Assembly (NCBI GenBank): GCA_031267175.1
Contig: JAIRZP010000243.1
Span: forward strand, 1-6,613
Length of the DNA stretch: 6,613 bases
From: Coriobacteriales bacterium
Lineage (GTDB): Bacteria > Actinomycetota > Coriobacteriia > Coriobacteriales > UBA8131
Direction: 5' to 3'
The notes under the pieces were generated by a model. That model searched no databases. It was not told the DNA's origin and saw only the letters and a list, made by a program, of their open reading frames with translations. Both the position numbers and the translations under genes were made by a program. Below, in pieces: positions 5,265 through 6,613 of the stretch (position 1 is the stretch's first letter; each line of letters opens with the position of its first letter).

Positions 5265-6613
5265 TTATTCAATCCGATGAATCACCAATCCACTCCGCGG
5301 CTTTGGTTCAAACCAGGTGGACTTAGGCGGCATGAGCCTGCCTTCATCAGCCACGGCAAACAGCTCGGGGAGGGAGCAGGGGTAGAGGGCAAAGGCCACG
5401 CCGCCGGTGACGTCCGCTCGCCTGGCAAGCTCTGCGAGGCCTCGAGCACCGCCCACATAGGCTATGCGGGGATCCGAGCGAGGATCTGTTACCTGCAGAA
5501 GGGGAGCGAGGATCGTGCTGTGCAGCAGTGCCACGTCCAAGCCGTCCACGATATCTGCCGGGCGCTCGCTCTCACGTACACTGAGCCGATACCACGTACC
5601 CCCAACATACAGACCAAACTCGCCACGTCGCGTGGGCCGGTACGGCTCTGTGCCCTGTTCCTCAACATCCATGACCTCTGCCACAGACGCTAGCAATGCT
5701 TCTGGCTGTAGCCCGGCACAATCCGAGATAACGCGGTTGTAGTCAAGCACCTGCAACTCATCGCTGCCAAACAGTGCCACGAGAAAATAATCGGCTTCTC
5801 CTGTACCCGCTCTTCCAGCGGTGTGTGTTCCCTCGGTGTCTTTCTCCCCTGTATCGGTTTGAGTAGTGCCTGGGCCGTCCGTATCAGTGGCTTCACCCGT
5901 GGCTTCCCCAGTGTGTGCCTCTTCAGCTTCGGTCTTCCCCACAGCTGCCAGTGCATACAGTTCGGCCACCTCTGCGGCGGCAGCGGCGCGATGATGCCCG
6001 TCGGCGATGTACAGCGTGGGAATCGCGGCCAGGAGTGAGCGGATTTGCTGGACGGTGTCCGTCTCGTTCACACGCCAGAGCTCATGGTGCACGCCATCAG
6101 GAGCCGTAAAGTCGTAGAGTGGCTCCGCCGAGTCTGTCCAGCCCTTGAGCAGGACATCCAACTCCCGCACGCTGGGATAGGTGAGCAGCACCGGGCCGGT
6201 GTGAGCCTCGAGCGCCCGTATGTGTTCGACACGGTCCTGCTGCTTGTGTGAACGGGTATTCTCATGACGCTTGATAACGCCACGCTCGTAGTTTGCCACG
6301 CTGGCACAGGCCACAAGACCAGTCTGGGCATGCGCGCCCTGGGTGAGCCGATAGATGAAGTAGGCAGGCACAGGCGGCTCACCGGGCCCCTGGTCGGGCA
6401 TGAGAATGCCCTGCTCATACCACGTATCCAGCTCAGTACGTGCGCGCTCGTAAACCCGTGCGTCATACTCGCCTACGCTGGTGTCAAAAAGCGCCGCCGG
6501 TTTGTCGATGTGCAGAAAGCTGAGGGGGTGAGCCGCAACCTCCCGGGTTGCCTCTGCGCGTGAGAAGGTGTCATAAGGGGCGGCAGCCACCTCGGCGGCA
6601 ACATCCGGCCGGG
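5265..6613 (-). CDS. DUF1015 family protein (N-terminus beyond right edge)
   Basis: The visible frame gives about 448 residues and continues past the right edge. The residues before the GTG at 6590 (RPDVAAE) match the usual DUF1015 opening, so perhaps ten residues are missing. Numbering from that GTG: AAPYD (3-7), SFLHIDKP (24-31), IKRHENT (106-112), ADGHHR (196-201), and the end MPPKSTWFEPKPRSG (420-434) are all family hallmarks. DUF1015 has no settled biochemical role; it often lies beside serA/serC serine-biosynthesis genes. The ADGHHR motif resembles the nucleotide-site motif of ParB/sulfiredoxin-fold serine kinases (SerK), so a kinase-like role is possible but inferred. Residues 218-266 are a Thr/Gly/Glu/Asp-rich low-complexity insertion in a normally shorter loop. 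It converges on the plus-strand GNAT gene across the palindrome. No signal peptide is visible. Confidence 0.9.
   Translation of the reverse strand, partial: RPDVAAEVAAAPYDTFSRAEATREVAAHPLSFLHIDKPAALFDTSVGEYDARVYERARTELDTWYEQGILMPDQGPGEPPVPAYFIYRLTQGAHAQTGLVACASVANYERGVIKRHENTRSHKQQDRVEHIRALEAHTGPVLLTYPSVRELDVLLKGWTDSAEPLYDFTAPDGVHHELWRVNETDTVQQIRSLLAAIPTLYIADGHHRAAAAAEVAELYALAAVGKTEAEEAHTGEATGEATDTDGPGTTQTDTGEKDTEGTHTAGRAGTGEADYFLVALFGSDELQVLDYNRVISDCAGLQPEALLASVAEVMDVEEQGTEPYRPTRRGEFGLYVGGTWYRLSVRESERPADIVDGLDVALLHSTILAPLLQVTDPRSDPRIAYVGGARGLAELARRADVTGGVAFALYPCSLPELFAVADEGRLMPPKSTWFEPKPRSGLVIHRIE

Noticed and set aside
5793..5939. Frameshift or assembly error in DUF1015
   Set aside because: The frame is continuous and conserved motifs match on both sides, so the low-complexity segment is an in-frame insertion.

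Overview
The window looks like a chromosomal segment of a moderately high-GC Gram-positive anaerobe. The best guess is a coriobacterial actinobacterium (Eggerthella/Slackia type). This rests on purine-rich Shine-Dalgarno sites, iron-sulfur-rich anaerobic proteins, a DUF1015 protein, and a C-terminal secreted-protein domain of a kind common in Coriobacteriia and Clostridia. The taxonomic call is inference, not proven by any marker gene.

Layout from left to right: (1) the 3' end of a probable secreted/lipoprotein gene (2-355, +), followed by short GTAAG repeats; (2) a GNAT acetyltransferase on the minus strand (407-838); (3) a 207-bp divergent promoter region with two near-identical 24-bp direct repeats between two outward-facing TATACT -10 boxes; (4) a plus-strand cassette of three genes joined by two ATGA overlaps: a CofC/MobA-like transferase of the DUF2064/TIGR04282 type (1046-1933), an MJ0619/tetraether-synthase-like radical SAM protein (COG1964 type, 1930-3507), and a 2x[4Fe-4S] ferredoxin fused to DUF169 (3504-4622); (5) a 130-bp spacer with a possible 38-codon ORF and an inverted repeat; (6) a second GNAT protein with a Cys-rich tail (about 4753-5208), apparently using a non-ATG start; (7) a dispersed-type palindrome (5218-5252); (8) a convergent DUF1015 gene (5265 to beyond the right edge, -).

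The three-gene cassette is the most interesting part. The overlaps imply translational coupling and a shared job. A plausible reading, which is inference only, is that the radical SAM enzyme carries out a C-C or C-H modification, the ferredoxin-DUF169 protein supplies electrons or handles the substrate, and the nucleotidyl/glycosyl-transferase-like protein activates or decorates the same small molecule or lipid. The substrate cannot be read from the sequence. The transferase has an altered active-site loop with a CxxC motif. The radical SAM protein ends in an imperfect tandem duplication. Three of the proteins, including DUF1015, carry polar low-complexity insertions in loops that are normally short.
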